Part shown: positions 10,128 to 21,250 of the stretch, one piece after another
Numbering within the stretch: the stretch's first letter is position 1
Layout: each line of letters opens with the position of its first letter
NCBI GenBank assembly: GCA_021234155.1
Contig: JAJEKV010000003.1
Location: 32,845,166 to 32,909,165 of the forward strand
Direction: 5' to 3'
DNA from: Isoetes taiwanensis
Taxonomy: Eukaryota; Streptophyta; Lycopodiopsida; Isoetales; Isoetaceae
DNA length: 64,000 nucleotides
Made by a program: the position numbers and the translations under genes
The notes under the pieces: model-generated
Told to the model about the DNA's origin: nothing
Databases searched by the model: none
The model's input: the letters and a program-made list of their open reading frames with translations, nothing else

Positions 10128-10199
10128 AGAAAAACTTAATATTTTAGTATGAATTTTTTCTAGATATTAATTTTGAAATGCCATCGGACACATCATATT

Positions 10200-12060
10200 C
10201 AACCTAAATATTTCTCGAACCAAGGTCAAATGGTCTGAGGAAAAACAAAGCTATGGCAAGTTGGTCCATCATTTTCTTAATAGCTGGGCAGAGGCAAATT
10301 TCACAAACTACATGCCCATATTGCGGGTTACTGCGCAAGGCCCTTACCCTATGTAACACGCTTGGGGCGATTATCCCTACCAAAATAATTCCACCTTAGT
10401 TATGAGCCCACAATGCAAATTTCAACTCATTAATAGGTTGCACCGTCCTCAACCTTTGACAATTTCATTTATTCAAGCCTTAGCTTTTAAAAAACGTGCT
10501 TATAAGGGCATAGTACTCCCCCAACTTGCACTAGAATATAAATTTCTTGTTTCTTAGGAATATGATGTTAAGCCCCAAGTTGCACTAAGATACATTTAAA
10601 TTAAGTGCGCTACGTTTTAAGTTAAATCTTTTAAGATAAATATCCTACTCCTCCAAGTTGGCACTAGTGTACGTTTGGATTAAGCGTGCTATAGTTTAAT
10701 TTAAATTTGTTATGACAAGTTTAGTCTAGTGGCTAGCATATCCCTTGTATGCTACAAAATGGCACTTTAATTTGTTTTGTCTTTGTCTCAAACCCTAAGA
10801 TTTGTGCAAGGGCGTGTATGTTGACATATCATTATGCCATGGTGGGCTAAGCATTCCACCTTCAAATTTCTTTGTCTCTATTAACCTCAAATTGTAGAAT
10901 GGCACTTTAGTTTGTTTTGTCTTAATATGATATATAACTTTGACTCAAACCCTAAGAATTCTGCAAAGGTATATATGTTGACATATCATTATGTCAATCA
11001 CTTTGAGGGGCTAAGCATTCCAGCTAAATTTTTTTTGTCTCTATTAGCCAACTCTTGTCATTAGAAAGTCCTCAAAAGCACTGGGCATGGCAGAGAAAAA
11101 AGTCACAACATGCATGTCTTGGAAAGCAACACGAGATCCAAAAATAGACGTAGCTTTACAAGTCAATATGTCACACATGTTCTAAGGCATACACAAGAAA
11201 TTAGACAACATTGTTATGAAGTCCTTATTCGTGTATAGTCATAAAAAAAAACGAAATGCACTCTCACTCATACTCACACTCACACTCACCCTCACCCTCG
11301 CTAAGTGGCAATGAGTTAGGTAATTTAATTAATATATGTGGAACATGTATTCTCTCTCTTATATGGAAATGAGTGCAATATAACAAGTGTGTACTTTATG
11401 TCACCAATACACATTGCAATATGCACATCTTATACTTTAGATCAGGAGAGCTATGGCAATGAGGAGCTTGAATAGGACCAAAGTCCTTTTCCACACAAAC
11501 ACTAGGAAAAAAGAGGTGCATTTTAAAAATTCTGCATACCTTGACATATTGCAAAGGGCCTGATTTTGTAGAAATGAACAGAGAATAGCACCTTCGGATA
11601 GAGTGGCAGGCAAGTAAAAAGGACTCTGTTTTCATCTTGATACTAATCATTAGTAGAAACAATCCAACTTTCGATTTCTCTATCCAAACCACCACTGTAG
11701 ACATGGCAACAAGAACATGGAGGCTTCCTTCCGAATTTTAACTGCATTGTGAGCACTTTGGCTTCTGCCCCTTCTCGCCAAACCTAGAGTCTGTGCTTGA
11801 TTCTAGAGGGTAGAAGATTTGGGTCGGATTCTTGAGTGGAATTTGCTCTTGAAAGCTCTAAAACTAGTGAAAATTGATCCTCCAGGCTCAGCTGCGAAAA
11901 CAGAATGGGTTTGATGTATGCTCCAGGCTTTGAATCTTCTGATTCATTACCCATCAGCATATTTCTATTTCAGCAAGGAAAGGAGGACAAAAAGCTAATG
12001 TCAAAGCAAAAACGCCAAATGAAATGTAAAAAATGGAGCAAAATTGAAATTGGATTGAAC
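10200..12060 (-). pseudogene. Inverted, internally deleted duplicate of the WD40 locus at 21.18-23.93 kb
   Basis: Read on the minus strand, 12060-11720 matches the 5' end of the WD40 gene. It includes the start region ttgctgaaat, then GGGTAATGAATC, then LSLEDQFSL-type codons. At about 11715 the match jumps to the last exon region (GTCTACAGTGGTGGTTTGG, parent about 22520), skipping roughly 1 kb that encodes most of the propeller. From there it follows the parent 3' end and flank as far as about 10205 (parent about 23925), including the shared tgttgacatatcatt and caaagctatg blocks. The copy cannot make a WD40 protein. Divergence is moderate, so the duplication is not recent. Confidence 0.85.
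11255..11300. repeat. CTCACA/CTCACC simple repeat
   Basis: A short microsatellite of alternating actcac/accctc lies within the duplicated WD40 flank. The parent flank lacks it, so it arose after the duplication. Confidence 0.6.
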
Positions 12061-12569
12061 TGATTTTAATCGATCCCTCCTTTACTTGGGAGCGCCAAAT
12101 GCGGAGACTGTTTTGTGCTAAAGAATAGGGTCTAAAATTGTGGTCTTCTTTCTTCCTTTTTTCTTTCTCAATTCAGTTCGTTTATTTGGCCCCCAATTCC
12201 AATCATTCATTTGGGCACTAGAGGCCCATGTTTGCCAAGAAATGCTGGTTACCCATCCTAAGGATCTTGATTAGATGATTCGGATACATAAAATTCTTAT
12301 TATGGGCTCGCAAAAACTATTAAAACTATCAACAGCAGAAGACTTCCTTTTTCCTAAATTAAAAATCGTAGATGAAATGGTCAAAAAAATATTGATCTCA
12401 AATCAACAAACTGGATAGAAAACTTGAGGAACAAGAGAAGAAGCACCAACATGGATAAAGCCTTGCAGGAAGACGCCCTACCCATATATGGGTTTTAAGA
12501 ACGACGAAAAGAGACTGTTGAAAGAAAAAAGCACCGAATAATGAAATCAACATGAAAAGCCAAATATAT

Positions 12570-13905
12570 AGCTCGTTCTTATTTGGATGCTCTAGACACA
12601 TTCTGTCAGGCTACAGACATGCGCGTGAATCTGGCCAAGACCAGGGTGGTTCTCATATCCTCTTCACGCCATCCCACGCCTCCTGCACTCACATATCGGG
12701 GACAGGCTGTGGAGGTCACACCCACCTACAAGTACCTAGGGGTAGAGTTCCCTTCCTCGCTCTGTTGGGAGGCGTCTATCCGCTATGGTGACAGCCAGTC
12801 GGAAAGCGCTTTTATGCCATGCGTAACAACAAATCACCAGTGAGCTCTATGATTGGGGCCATCCACATCACATTTCAACACGGGTCGGGCCTCGCCCTCC
12901 CGTATGGGATTGAGGCTTGGGGCCCGGTCGTCTCTTTGGCGACCTGGAATGACTTGGAGCAGGTGCAGAAGGCATTTTTGGCACGGGCACTTGGGGCAAA
13001 ACCTTCAGTCCCCTATCTCGGTCTCGCTTTGCAGAAACTGGATTCTTTACGCCGGGCACACATCGTCTATTTTGAGAAAGTGGTTACTATGGGTGATGCT
13101 TTCGGCTCCCGCGACTGGCTTATCTTTGTGGCAATGGGCCCGCTTGTTTTCGTTTACTGTTAAAGGGGTAAGAGAGGTGGTTCGCCAGATGGAACGCGGG
13201 GCAATAATGTGCGCAAGGTGGATACATGGGCGATCGTGGCGGCTAGGGGGGAGTACTTGGACGCTTGCTTCCTTGGCAAGCTATGGGACCCCCATTGTAG
13301 AAGAGAGGTCAAAACGCCCATTACAAGGAGCACATCAACCCCGTGTTAGCCGGGGCCCACAACTCTACCTGCATTCCACCGCCTCGAAAAGGGAGACTCA
13401 TTGCCTCCATTACGACAGGTGCCCACCATCTTCGCATTGAGGGCGGCATGGTGGATTGGGGAGCCCCGCCAGACGGGCTCTGTCAATGCTTTGTCAAGCG
13501 GGTGCCATTGAGGATGAGTCTCACACTTTCGAGTTGCCCAAATACCAAAATGATCCGGGCCGACACGGCTCCCTTAATGCGGTCGGACTTGCCCCTACAT
13601 TTTTCGATGAACACATGGCCAAGACGCGTCGTGCCCGGGTCATACATTCGGGAGGTAATTGGACTGCGAGCTCACCTTTGCCCCCACCGGGGTGGCACCG
13701 ATTAGGGCACTGGTGCGGTGCATGAGTGTATATATTTGTGTGTTTTTGCATTTTATGTATTAGGACAGTTTGTCAGCAGGATGCTTGCTGCCACGGTTTT
13801 TCCCTCGAAAACCCTTCGGGGCAGGGGTTTTTTAATCCGGGTCCCATAGACCGATTGGTCTCCGAAGACGATAAAAATATCTTCCTTCCTTCCTTTCAAA
13901 CACTA
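12570..13905 (+). pseudogene. LINE ORF2 C-terminal fragment with TTCC-type 3' tail
   Basis: Pieces in successive frames read as one protein. They are LDALDTFCQATDMRVNLAKT and YKYLGVEFPSS (12583-12800), then GIEAWGPVVSLATWNDLEQV and FLARALGAKPSVPYLGLAL (12819-13163), and then weaker segments to about 13700. The same blocks occur in the full-length LINE at 26.4-31.2 kb. The 3' ends of both share gaaaaccyttcgrggcaggg followed by ttttttaatcc and ggtctccg. This copy ends in a (TTCC)n tail at 13882-13897, whereas the other ends in (TTCTA)n. A LINE clade with short 3' tandem repeats instead of poly-A is inferred. Confidence 0.75.
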
Positions 13906-15332
13906 ATATTATATGTGAAAGTATAGATAATGCTATATATGATTCCATAGGTGACTATACGACTGCTATTGATGTTATAGTTACCTTTATAGTGACACTA
14001 TCCTTGACGTCATAGATGGCACTGGGACTGGCACTATAGAGGACATAGATGCTTATAGTATATATGGGACGTTCTCATTGCTACAATAGTGTCACTGATA
14101 TATGTCATCCATTGCATCCGTTGGTTTTAGGATGTTTTGAGTTGCAACTTTAGGCCAATGAGGCAGAAACAAGACAACGGCCATCTGGGTAGTGCCATGA
14201 CAACATGAGCTAGCTAAAGGACCATGAAGCATCACCTCTATACCTAATTTATATCCACTATGATGACGCATCGTCTAGGAGGGGGCAGACTCATATCTTG
14301 TTGCTGCTAAAATCTGGCAGCATTTAAAACATTTGCATTTGCAAGATATTTCATCATTGAGTCACAATTACAGTTACAACACATTTCACAAAGGATTTGA
14401 GAAGAGAAATCACTTAAATTGTTCTTACAAGTCAAATTGAAGTTCGGAAGATATTGCAAAATTTGCTAACACTAAACCTTTGCTAATCTGAGTATTCTGC
14501 CTTGCTTTTATTCCCTTTTTCAGCCATTTTTTTCATCCTCTTTCATTGCTTCATCTAATTTGCCTTCAAATTAATCTTTACGTCTCTTTTTGCTTCTAAA
14601 ACCATTGATCTTGGGTAGAGATAGTAAAAAAAAAAAACCTTTTTAAGACTAAACATTGCTTACTAAGTCAAATGCCATAACATTATGACATGTGTCCATC
14701 CAATTTGCACAATGTCATCAAGCCACTTGGATCAAAAATTCTTGAAATGTGAAGATTTAAAAAAATTACTTTCAAGTCAATGCTACATCATGATGCCACA
14801 TCATCAAATTGATGACATCATCACTCTAGTCTCCAAATGCCACGTCATCAAAAAATTGAAATAAAGTTCAAAAAAGTTTATTTTAAAAGTCAAAGTTATT
14901 TCATTCATTTTCCACCTCATTGTCCAGTCATCTTGACTTTTTCTAAGAAAAAAGAAAAAAAGAGAAGAGACGAAATTTGCAAAAAAGAGGCTGAAGAGAT
15001 GAGAGGCCAATTTGCCACTCCATCTATCCTAACCATAAAATTTACCTGGTCTACCTACCATTCCTTCCACCAATTTCTTCACCACATTTAGCATAGGTTT
15101 GGGTTGCTGCTCTCCTCAAGATCGTCAAGCAGTTATCAAAAATTCAAGTTTTAGGCTATTGATACCTTTGCTGGTTTTTTATACAGGCATATGGGATATA
15201 TCATACTTCAAAAAAGTTTTTAGAGTTCATGCCAAAAAAAAGCGTTGAACAGAATGATTTGACCTCTTTTTGAAGGAATTCACGCTCGAGTCTACATGGA
15301 TCATTAAAGCACAGACTCAAATTTGATATGAT
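13906..15332. other. No gene recognised
   Basis: This is AT-rich sequence on both strands with only short, low-complexity open stretches (for example a Lys-rich 14837-15091). No domain or repeat boundary was identified. Confidence 0.5.
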
Positions 15333-16400
15333 TGTTAGGATATTCATCCTATTGATGTTAGGCAAAATAAAACTTAAAGATAAAAGCATGTCGATTAGAA
15401 AAAACAAAAGATAAAAGGCTCACATATTCAACAAGAAAAAAAAAAACCCATGGTAGAATTTGGTCGAAGAGGAGTGAATGTGCAAAAAGGAATCGACGAC
15501 AAGACAGATCTGGCTCAAAGACAGCCTAATAATTAGATCCTTTTTGATGTTTTTGCCTAGAGTTATCTCGGAGGTGGTCATGGAAGATCCAAATTGATTG
15601 TGGAGTATGTTTAATTTGAATCGACCATGGTCAGAAATTACTGTGGTTGGCTGTGATCAGAAATTGAATTGGTTATGAGTCACAATCTATTGTAGAGTGT
15701 TGAAATTGTTTGGAATCTGCTATGCATTGTAAATTGCTTGTTGCTCTGGTTTTCTTAACCGGAATCATTTAACTGCGGTGATCACCTCTTTGTTTATGCT
15801 CTGGAGCCTTTAATGCAGCGAATCGCTGGTTAGCAATTGTAGATTGTTGGTTGATCATCCTTGAAGATTTCAAAACTGTAAATTACTGTTAGACTATTAT
15901 TTCGGAACTATATCTGCATACACAAAGGTTTGTTTTATTGGGATGGCCATAAATCTACTCCAGGATGTGGTTAACCCGGACACATGTCTGAGTTAACCAT
16001 TGCCGCTCAGTTTCAAGCTTAAAAAATAAGGGTTTCTCCATGTGTTTTCACTGATCTTACTTGATTAATGCTCAAATCTCTTGCTCTCTTGAATGAATGA
16101 GGTTTTAAGGGGTTGGGAAGATGATTCTAATGGCGTATGAACCAGGTTAAATCATTCAAAGAGCATATTACAAGTTCTACAACAAGATCAACATGTCAGA
16201 ATACAGTTTCGCGTTCAGTTCACCGCGTCATTATCCCAGCCAAAAAACAGTAGTTAGTTCGGACAAAAACGGTGGTTAGCTCGACACACAGTGGTTAATC
16301 AGGACATGTGTCCGGGTTTACCACACATCCCGGAGTAGATTTACGACATTCCATTTTGTTGGAATTTTCTTTTATGGATCTAAGAAAGGTGCTGAAGTCA
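15333..16400 (+). repeat. Copia-type LTR (solo or orphan), split by a MITE
   Basis: From tgttaggatattcat at 15333 this sequence aligns in direct orientation with 31529-31962, the sequence directly after the copia pol end. Shared blocks include aaacccatggtrgaatttgg, tcatggaagatccaaattga and gcatacacaaaggtttg. Homology breaks at 15939 and appears to resume at 16354 across an inserted MITE. No matching internal coding region adjoins this copy, so it is a solo LTR or an orphan 5' LTR. The right end is uncertain. Confidence 0.65.
15940..16353. mobile_element. MITE with ~45-50-bp terminal inverted repeats
   Basis: The left end (taaatctactccaggatgtg, then ttaacccggacacatgtc) is the imperfect reverse complement of the right end (gacatgtgtccgggtttacc ... 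ggagtagatttacgaca). The unit is about 414 bp and lacks coding sequence. Flanks ttttattgg (15933-15941) and ttttgttgg (16354-16362) match at 8 of 9 positions. With the long TIR this would suit a Mutator-like MITE, but the exact boundary could shift by two bases. Confidence 0.75.
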
Positions 16401-17720
16401 ATAAACGAACGTGCTCTTTACATTTAAACCCATGGCTACATTTTGAGTTTGTGTTGGTATTGTATTATTAACTACCAAGAGATTTTTGTCCTAACCCTAA
16501 GCCACTTATGGCTCCTACTATCTTGGAACCCTGATTTGCCCCAAACTATGTTTCGAGAATCGTTTGTTGCAGCATAACACAAATCAACAGCTCCAATACC
16601 GTGTTTACGTCAAAAGGAGTGGGAGCTGCCACGAATCTCTTGCAAGCCATGGAGACCCCAGGACCAAGTGGAAGTTCCTCCGGAGCATGTACTTGGAGTA
16701 GTTTTCTACGTAGATCATCTGGAAGCTAAGACTCCAGATGACCTAGTATCTTATACTTCTAATAGAGCCCTCCTAGAGCTCTTAGTTAAGATCTTGAACC
16801 CTAACTGTAAGTTAGATGCATGTGACTAGGGTTAGATGTATTCTTACTATTATCATGTATTTGAGATGTGATGTTGGTTGATCATGTTTGTTCCTCTTGT
16901 ATTGGGAAGGGGGTAGAGACCTAGTACCCATTATTTAGATGATGCTCCTAGTCTAGACCTCTTAACTAGTCTAGACCTCTTAACTAGAGTCCACCAAGCT
17001 ATGGAGGCTATGGAGGGACTGAGCAGCACACAACGGGGTTACTGGCAAAGTGGGGGGAGGTTCCTGCTGAGCGCGGCTCCTGGGGACCCATAGCGGGCAA
17101 GGCCTATCGTCGAGCACTTTGTGTGGGCCGGATATGGGTCAGACACTTCCTGGATAAATGGTGTTGCCCTGACTCTCAAGAGTTGCAGGTATCGTCCTGG
17201 CTCTTGTTTTGGAGAGTTCAGTCAGGTATAGACGTGCATCCCCACGATCCTCTAGCTGCCCATGGAGCGACTATTCTCCGGGAAGGGGAAATGCAACCCT
17301 TTCTACCTCATCATACTGGGGAGATGCAACTCGGAGTAGTCTCGTTGGGTGACACTATAAGTCTACATCTCGGGCAGGTTACAGTCGCGCCAGAGCCAGA
17401 TTTAGCCCATAGGGCCAACCCTAGCCATTATCTAAAGCCAGCCCCGCCATTGTTATATCTCCATCTGCTCTATCTTGAGACCCAGCCGTCAGTCTACCTC
17501 CCTTATGAGTTTGAGCCTGGGTAGGAGCTTATATATTTTAGGATATGTCAATATCTATGATGAATCTATGGATGGATGGATGTGCAACCTTTCGTGGCAG
17601 TTGATTATGTTATATTGTTCTGCCAGTGCTGATGTTGTACTATGCTTCCACTATTATAGGAGCCCATAGGGGACGGGTCTGCAAGACACCTCCGTATTTC
17701 CCTACCCGCATCCTGGTCAT
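16401..17720. other. No gene recognised
   Basis: A short direct duplication (gtctagacctcttaacta, twice, about 16953-16988) is present. An open plus-strand stretch (17050-17524) reads GKAYRRALCVGRIWVRHFLD and onwards but has no domain I recognise. It could be decayed retroelement sequence. Confidence 0.45.
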
Positions 17721-17739
17721 CCTAGGAATGGGGCAGATG

Positions 17740-18785
17740 ATGCTAGATGGGGGTTTTCCCATAGAGTATATGGCGGGGCATCGTATATTTTGTGGGGAGC
17801 GTCGCATTGTGAGGTCTGAAAGTGGAGCTGCCTACTTTGGGAAAGTTCTTCACAAACTTTATATAATATCGGGCTAGGCCGAGGAAACTCCTTAGTTCAT
17901 GAACGTTCTTAGATGCTTGCTGTTCTATTAACGCTTCGACCTTGGATAGATTGATGGAAATTCCCTCGCGAGACATAATGTGCCTTAAATACTTGACTCT
18001 ACTTGTCAAGATGTGGCACTTAATGAACTTGGCGTAGAGACGATGCCGTCTGAGCTTCTACGAGATTCTTCTCAAGTGCCCAATATGATCGTTTCGGTCT
18101 TGCTGTACACTATACATCATTCATTAAGGGCATCAATACCATTAGCATATTAGATATGCCAAAAGCATAATTGTAAACCCACAATGGCCATACCGCATTC
18201 TAAAATTGGTCTTACGGATGTCTTCTTCCTTAATCCTTATCTGATGATACCCGACCTTAAATCAATGTTGAAGAAGTACTTGGCTCCTTGCAATTGATCC
18301 ATCAGGTCATCCACCCATGGCTAGATTCTTATTAAGCTTATGATTTCTTACACATTCTTAGGCTTTTGTCCTTCTTCACTATGATAATGGGTGCCCCGAA
18401 GGGTGGCACTATTAGCCTCATAAAGCCAAGTTCTAACAACTCTTTTGGTTGCTCTTTAAGTTCAGCTCCTGGACTGGAGGAAATTATGAACGAGGTATGG
18501 GGTGCAGCTCCAAAGAATAGAAGAGAATTCAAGGAAAGCTCCGGAATACTCATCCTATACGGGGCTTTGCGTATCAGCTTTGTGTTGGGTGCAAGTGTGA
18601 TTTTCCATTTTGGGGCCTCTATAAAGCGGAAGAGAAAAACAAGCACGTACATGCCTATGCTCGTTTGAATGTAGATGTTAAAGGAAACTCTACGATACGG
18701 CTCTTTCTTTTTGTTCTTTCCCATAGCTTGCTGCAACCCAAAAGGATAAAAAAAAAAAACCATATCCATTGTTGTTAACAAACAT
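17740..18785 (-). pseudogene. Ty3/gypsy reverse transcriptase remnant
   Basis: Two minus-strand blocks are diagnostic. Positions 18781-18338 hold APYRMSIPEL and ELLELGFMRLIVPPFGAPII followed by VKKDKSLRMC, the N-terminal RT region. Positions 18009-17743 hold YLRHIMSREGISINLSKVEA and ELRSFLGLARYYIKFVKNFP, the RT-RNase H connection. The YxDD palm region between them is decayed and interrupted by stops. No LTR could be assigned. This is an old, heavily mutated copy. Confidence 0.8.
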
Positions 18786-20770
18786 CATATTTAAAGTATC
18801 CATGAAAAGGGGGAAAGCCAGCAAATGACTTGCCTAGATAAAAAGCCCAAAATTCAAATACATGTGCACTTTAGAAATACCATGGTGCAATTGTGAAATC
18901 ACATCAAGACCTTCAATTAATATAGTGTGAAATATAGTTATTGCAATGCAAAACTATTCGAGATATTGGACCAAACAAGAACTCCATGATAGTTAGCCGC
19001 CACATAGTTAGCCGCCATATTTCAATGTACAAATTGAATGGTCATAGGAAGCGTGTATAAGATTTGTTCAACAACTCCAATATGACAAATCGTCATGTTC
19101 ACCAACAGTGCGAAGACTTGTCCCTTTTGTATTACCTATGCAATACCGTGCAATGAGCTCAGAGAAAGATCCATCTTATCTTATTTATGGTGCCTAACAC
19201 TGTTGCGAAACATCTAAACCTGTTGGTTCTTGTACTAAACAATTGTCAGCATTCTTTGTACATATGTTTATAATATTTCTCCTTTTAAAAAACTCGACAT
19301 TTTCTTATGGCATATCACATAGATGACTAATAAATTATTCACCTTAGACATTAGATTGGTTGTAAATATTTTTTTTGTTAATGATAAGCTTGTATAGATT
19401 TGCTGTCGTAAATGACAAGACAAACTTTTTGGTGGAAAGTACTATAACATTAAGGGTTGAAAGTAAAAGTGAATTTACGCCCGTGCTATGTATGTAGCTA
19501 TTACATTATACATACATGGAATTTCACATGAAGATCCCTTTGCAAATTTTCATAGGGCTATGTACACATCCTTATACACCAAGTAACAAAGTTTCAAAAG
19601 AAGACATGTGAGCATGCACATGCATCTAGATAGTGGGTCATGAAAGAAAATTTTGTGTCAATCATAAATTCGGTTTTTTTTTTTGGAGTTAAGTTAGGAC
19701 CACCATGTTGTGATATTGTTTAAGGTCAACCTTAGGGAAGTCATTAGAAAGTCAAGTCTATTTAAACACTTTACATATCCTACCCACACCAGGCTGCATC
19801 GAATACATGTGTCAGCAAAACTTTCTACTGCATTGAGGCTCATCATTAATATAAACCCTAGCAACTGTTTTCAAGAAATGCCATCATCCTTCAAGAAATG
19901 ACATCTAAGGCAAAGTTTGAATTTCTAACAAGTGTGCATAGATGTTAGGTATCACTAGATTTATACATCTCACCACACACTTGTTGAGTAAAACGTTTTG
20001 TAGATACACACTTTAGGCAGAGATATCTCCCTCCTTCGAATGTTAGGCACCATGGTTCCATCCAATTTAATTTTTCTTGTTTAATGGCTATATCAAGGAA
20101 GTCATCATATAGTTAAGTCTAGTGAACATCTTAAATATCCTATCCGTATTGGGTTGCGAGGAATGAAGCAGTGTACTTTTTTTTTAACCAACAAGAATAA
20201 GTACAAAATGAATATTTCTTATCTAGTTGTGTAAGCACGAGGGTGCCGGAAGCATAGTGTACATGTAGCAATAGAAAGTTCTACTACGTCGGGTTCGTCA
20301 TTAATATATATTCGATTGCGTTTGTCATGCTAATTGGATAATGAATTTCTTCAATAGTGCAAATATGTAAGTTATGATTTTTTTGGTCGCAATACATCAA
20401 GATTGTAATGTTGGAATGCCCTATTTAATATGCTTGTGTTTCTACCATTCTAGCATGATTATTTAAGGATTATTGGTGATTTTGCACGTATATGTTAGAG
20501 GGATCATTTTCTCCTAAATATTGATTTGTATACGAGTAATTACAATCCAAAACACGTAACGAATAATGGCATTGATGGCAACAGCGATGGCTTTGTATCT
20601 AGCAATAGTCATAAAAAGCAGGAATAGTTAATGTCATGCTAAGATAATGTGAAGCTACGAAGTAAGCGAGAGTAATGATGAGATTTGTCTGTGAGCGGCG
20701 AACAAGTGGATGAAACAATAGTTCCACTATGGTGGGAGGGTTGACAAAGTTATAACAAAGAGGAAGATCA
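18786..20770. other. No gene; AT-rich DNA with a diverged direct repeat
   Basis: No coding signal on either strand. The stretches about 19700-19880 and 20045-20330 share short blocks in the same order (agtcat, taagtct, atcctayccryac, cattaatata), suggesting an old direct duplication. Confidence 0.45.
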
Positions 20771-20774
20771 AGGT

Positions 20775-20913
20775 GGATGGAGTGTGGAGGTTGGAAATGA
20801 GTGTCTTTGGTGCATAGGAATGTTTTTTGGATGTAAGGAAGGTTGGAAGATAAGGGGGATGGAGTGTGGAGGTTGGAAATGAGTGTCTTTGGTGCATAGG
20901 AATGTTTTTTTGG
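20775..20913. repeat. Two-copy tandem duplication, period 82 bp
   Basis: A block of about 56 bases, beginning ggatggagtgtggaggttgg and ending near aatgttttttgg, occurs at 20775-20830 and again at 20857-20913 with almost no change. It lies about 340 bp upstream of the WD40 start codon and could affect its promoter region. Confidence 0.9.
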
Positions 20914-21250
20914 GTTGAATGTTGGGGAGAAAAAAATTAGATAGGTTTGGCACAACAGCTGAACAGCATTTGAAAATTTAAAGGTAGGGTGCCCAGATGA
21001 ATAGGGGCAATTACTTGCTCTTCAAATATAAGGAGTATTTATGTGCCGGAATGGATCATCAGGCCACAATTTTCTCCGCCATAGACCCCATTTTAGCACC
21101 ACTTGCACAAGGAGGCTCCGCGCTTCGCGCTCCTCCATAAGAAGGAATCCAAGCTCCGCTACATTTAGCAGATCATTCGTCCATTTTTTTTTTATCATCC
21201 TCCTCAGCCTTCCTTCCATTAGCTTTTGATCGCCGCTCCCTTGCTGAAAT

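Noticed and set aside
9602-10139. Overlapping open frames on both strands
   Set aside because: Low-complexity Lys/Phe-rich translations and no domain. The GC-rich part is explained by the small inverted-repeat unit.
17123-17524. 133-codon plus-strand open frame
   Set aside because: Composition is plausible but I found no domain, splice support or repeat relation. It is listed only within the unannotated stretch.
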